From positions 1 to 7,738 of the forward strand of contig JALRJD010000355.1 of NCBI GenBank assembly GCA_023255165.1: a stretch of 7,738 bases of DNA. Direction: 5' to 3'. The stretch comes from Porticoccaceae bacterium. GTDB taxonomy: Bacteria > Pseudomonadota > Gammaproteobacteria > Pseudomonadales > Porticoccaceae. Below, one piece after another: positions 6,060 to 7,738 of this stretch (positions are counted from its first letter, which is position 1; every line of letters begins with the position of its first letter). Both the position numbers and the translations under genes were made by a program. The notes below the pieces were generated by a model. The model was not told where the DNA came from. It ran no database searches and saw only the letters and a program-made list of their open reading frames with translations.

Positions 6060-7418
6060 ATGGCAGATCCCAAACCCGGTGCTAGACTTAGGAGCATGAC
6101 ACGGAAAGCACATACTTACCCCTCGCCCAAGTTGCAGGAACTCTACCGGCTCGCTCTCGGCGTTTGCGGTGTGACCATCCTGCTCGGCGCCTGGCGCGAT
6201 ATCGGCTACCACGCTGGACTGTTGGGCGTGCTGTTGGTGCTGTTTCTCTATCAACTTGGCAGCTATTTAACCAGCAGCACCAAACTCTCCAAGATCGGCC
6301 GACAACGACTCGCCTTGGGCATGGAATTTAGCGACGGCACAATCACCGGCGTGTTGATCGCACTGGTCGCATTTGATCCAATTGTCACCGTGGCACTGGG
6401 CGCAGCCTTTCTGGTCACCATCATTGGCGCCATGAAAGCCACCGCGCCACTGGATCTGTTTGGTGCTTTTATTGGCGCACTGCTCGGCTACTGGCTGCTG
6501 CCGCTGGCCATTCACCCTTCGACGCCAGTGCAACTGCTGGTGATCTGCATCAGCTTTAGCTACTGCCTGCTCAACGTCAATATGGCCCGTCACACCCACT
6601 TTATGCTTGCCGATCAACACGAATCGGTCATAAGACAAAATGACTGGCTCACCCTGCGCACTTTTCATCTGTCCAAATATCTCTCGCCCGCACTGCGCAA
6701 AGCCATCCTCACCGGCAAAGATGTCAAAGCCGGCACTCAGGAAAAAACCCTCACCGTGTTTTTCTCCGACCTCGAAGGCTTTACCAAACTCGCCGAAGAG
6801 CTGGACCCGGAACAACTCACCAATCTGCTCAACACCTACCTCACCGAAATGTCGGAAATCGCCTTTCGTTTTGGCGGCACCGTCGACAAGGTCATCGGCG
6901 ACTCGATAATGGTCTTCTTTGGCGATCCGGAAAGCCGCGGCGTGCGCTCCGACGCCATCAGCTGCGTATCCATGGCCCTATCCATGCAGCGCGCAATGAA
7001 GGAACTGCAAGCGCGCTGGCGCGCGGAAGGCATTGTCAATCCGCCCGGCCTGCGCATGGGCATCAACAGCGGCACCTGCAAAGTGGGTAACTTTGGCACC
7101 GAAAACCGCCTCGACTACACCCTGCTCGGCCGCGCCGTCAATCTCGCCAGCCGACTCGAATCCGCCGCCAAAAACAATGAAATTCTGGTCTCAAAAGACA
7201 CCTACGACCTGATCAAAGATGCCGTTCACTGCAGCGACAAAGGCCAAATCCGAATTAAAGGCTTCGCCGAACCGATCAATGTTTTCAGCGTCACCGACCT
7301 GCACAAAAATATCGCCACCAGGCAAGCCACAGAGAACAAGATTTTGGTCAGCGCCCAGGCACCCCGTGCGACAGAAAACAGCGATATGCAACCTGCCCAG
7401 CTAAAGCTTGATGGTTGA
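6060..7418 (+). CDS. Membrane-anchored class III adenylate cyclase
   Basis: Makes cyclic AMP from ATP at the inner face of the cytoplasmic membrane. The 452-residue protein has about six membrane segments in its first 175 residues (near 31-45, 52-70, 93-105, 107-125, 133-151, 157-175). A linker (HLSKYLSPALRKAIL, 203-217) leads to one cyclase homology domain (about 228-412). Catalytic residues are all present: metal-binding Asp237 (FFSDLEGFT) and Asp281 (IGDSIMVFFG), adenine-selecting Lys277 and Asp352 (TVDK, RLDYT), and transition-state Asn361 and Arg365 (AVNLASRLE). This predicts an active adenylate, not guanylate, cyclase that works as a dimer. The layout resembles Pseudomonas CyaB (membrane sensor plus class III domain, similar length), but orthology is not shown. 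The start is uncertain: ATG 6060 lacks a Shine-Dalgarno; ATG 6096 (440 residues) has AGGAG only 1 nt before it. The signal sensed is unknown. Confidence 0.93.
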   Translation: MADPKPGARLRSMTRKAHTYPSPKLQELYRLALGVCGVTILLGAWRDIGYHAGLLGVLLVLFLYQLGSYLTSSTKLSKIGRQRLALGMEFSDGTITGVLIALVAFDPIVTVALGAAFLVTIIGAMKATAPLDLFGAFIGALLGYWLLPLAIHPSTPVQLLVICISFSYCLLNVNMARHTHFMLADQHESVIRQNDWLTLRTFHLSKYLSPALRKAILTGKDVKAGTQEKTLTVFFSDLEGFTKLAEELDPEQLTNLLNTYLTEMSEIAFRFGGTVDKVIGDSIMVFFGDPESRGVRSDAISCVSMALSMQRAMKELQARWRAEGIVNPPGLRMGINSGTCKVGNFGTENRLDYTLLGRAVNLASRLESAAKNNEILVSKDTYDLIKDAVHCSDKGQIRIKGFAEPINVFSVTDLHKNIATRQATENKILVSAQAPRATENSDMQPAQLKLDG

Positions 7419-7738
7419 AAAAATGGTTTCTATGTTTAATTCGAGAGTGTATTCCGACTTTTGGGCAAAAATCATTGTCCACAAAAAATAGATGGATAGG
7501 CGCGCGCATCTCCGGGCAGCCTAATAAATTTCCTTTACGGGGACAGAAGGAAACAATTATAAAAACACTCGCTCATTCATTGGGTTTTAAGTCCAATGGC
7601 AAGAGACAAGCTGACCCTTGTATTTCTGGTTATATAAAGCCGTTACCTGAATCGACATCGAATTGCTCGCTATGGATTGCCAAGAGCGGAGACTGCGTCA
7701 AATTGGAATTAAACCAACAGTCGACTTATGTTGTTAAT
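7419..7738. other. 320-bp AT-rich region with no supportable gene; two small hairpins
   Basis: Both strands hold only frames of about 22 codons or fewer that lack recognisable products, and no frame is clearly open through the right edge. Two inverted repeats are visible. TTTCCTT (7529-7535) pairs with AAGGAAA (7547-7553) around an 11-base loop containing GGGGACAG. CATTGG (7577 or 7578 to 7583) pairs with CCAATG (7593-7598) around a 9-base loop. Neither is followed by a T-run, so neither is a convincing rho-independent terminator for the cyclase gene. The region may be decayed or mobile-element flank, but I cannot show this. Confidence 0.45.

Noticed and set aside
6267..6815. 182-codon minus-strand frame opposite the cyclase gene
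   Set aside because: It lies wholly within a catalytically intact cyclase gene and its translation has biased, repetitive composition typical of antisense frames.
7423..7491. 22-codon frame just after the cyclase stop
   Set aside because: Too short, no ribosome site and no recognisable product.
7526..7598. Integron attC site or CRISPR-like repeat
   Set aside because: No paired RYYYAAC and GTTRRRY core sites, and no regularly spaced repeated units.

Overview
The window looks like chromosomal DNA of a free-living, probably marine, gammaproteobacterium. The evidence is a glycine-cleavage locus with gammaproteobacterial-style proteins, an LrhA/HexA-type LysR regulator, a DUF1145 (YhhL-like) small membrane protein, an outer-membrane-type lipoprotein and a membrane-anchored class III adenylate cyclase. 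Base composition is moderately GC in the genes and clearly AT-rich in the spacers. The taxon is inferred from protein style only.

Layout: positions 1-1182 (minus) hold the N-terminal 394 codons of gcvP, cut by the window edge. Positions 1216-2340 (minus) hold gcvT, transcribed ahead of gcvP with a 33-bp gap and no gcvH between them. A 152-bp divergent control region (2341-2492) separates gcvT from a LysR-type regulator on the plus strand (2493-3347). That region holds a good sigma70-like gcvT promoter, an 8+8 bp dyad over its -35 box, a 13-residue upstream ORF, and a perfect 13-bp inverted repeat whose gcvT-side arm contains the gcvT start codon. A GNAT acetyltransferase (3362-3832, minus) converges on the regulator. 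A lipoprotein (3901-5115, minus) lies upstream of it, and the spacer between them carries 15-bp tandem repeats. Next come a small unrecognised charged protein (5202-5546, minus) and a DUF1145 membrane protein (5577-5849, minus), which look like a two-gene unit. An AT-rich divergent spacer (5850-6059) leads to the adenylate cyclase (6060-7418, plus). The last 320 bp hold no gene I can support, only short hairpins.

How it works together: GcvT and GcvP are two of the four proteins of the glycine cleavage system, which breaks glycine down to CO2, ammonia and methylene-tetrahydrofolate. The divergent LysR protein is the natural candidate for controlling them. The other genes look like ordinary housekeeping or accessory genes with no visible link to glycine metabolism. 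I see no CRISPR array, phage, toxin-antitoxin or defence system. The most notable signal is the structure of the gcvT leader, where base-pairing could hide the start codon.
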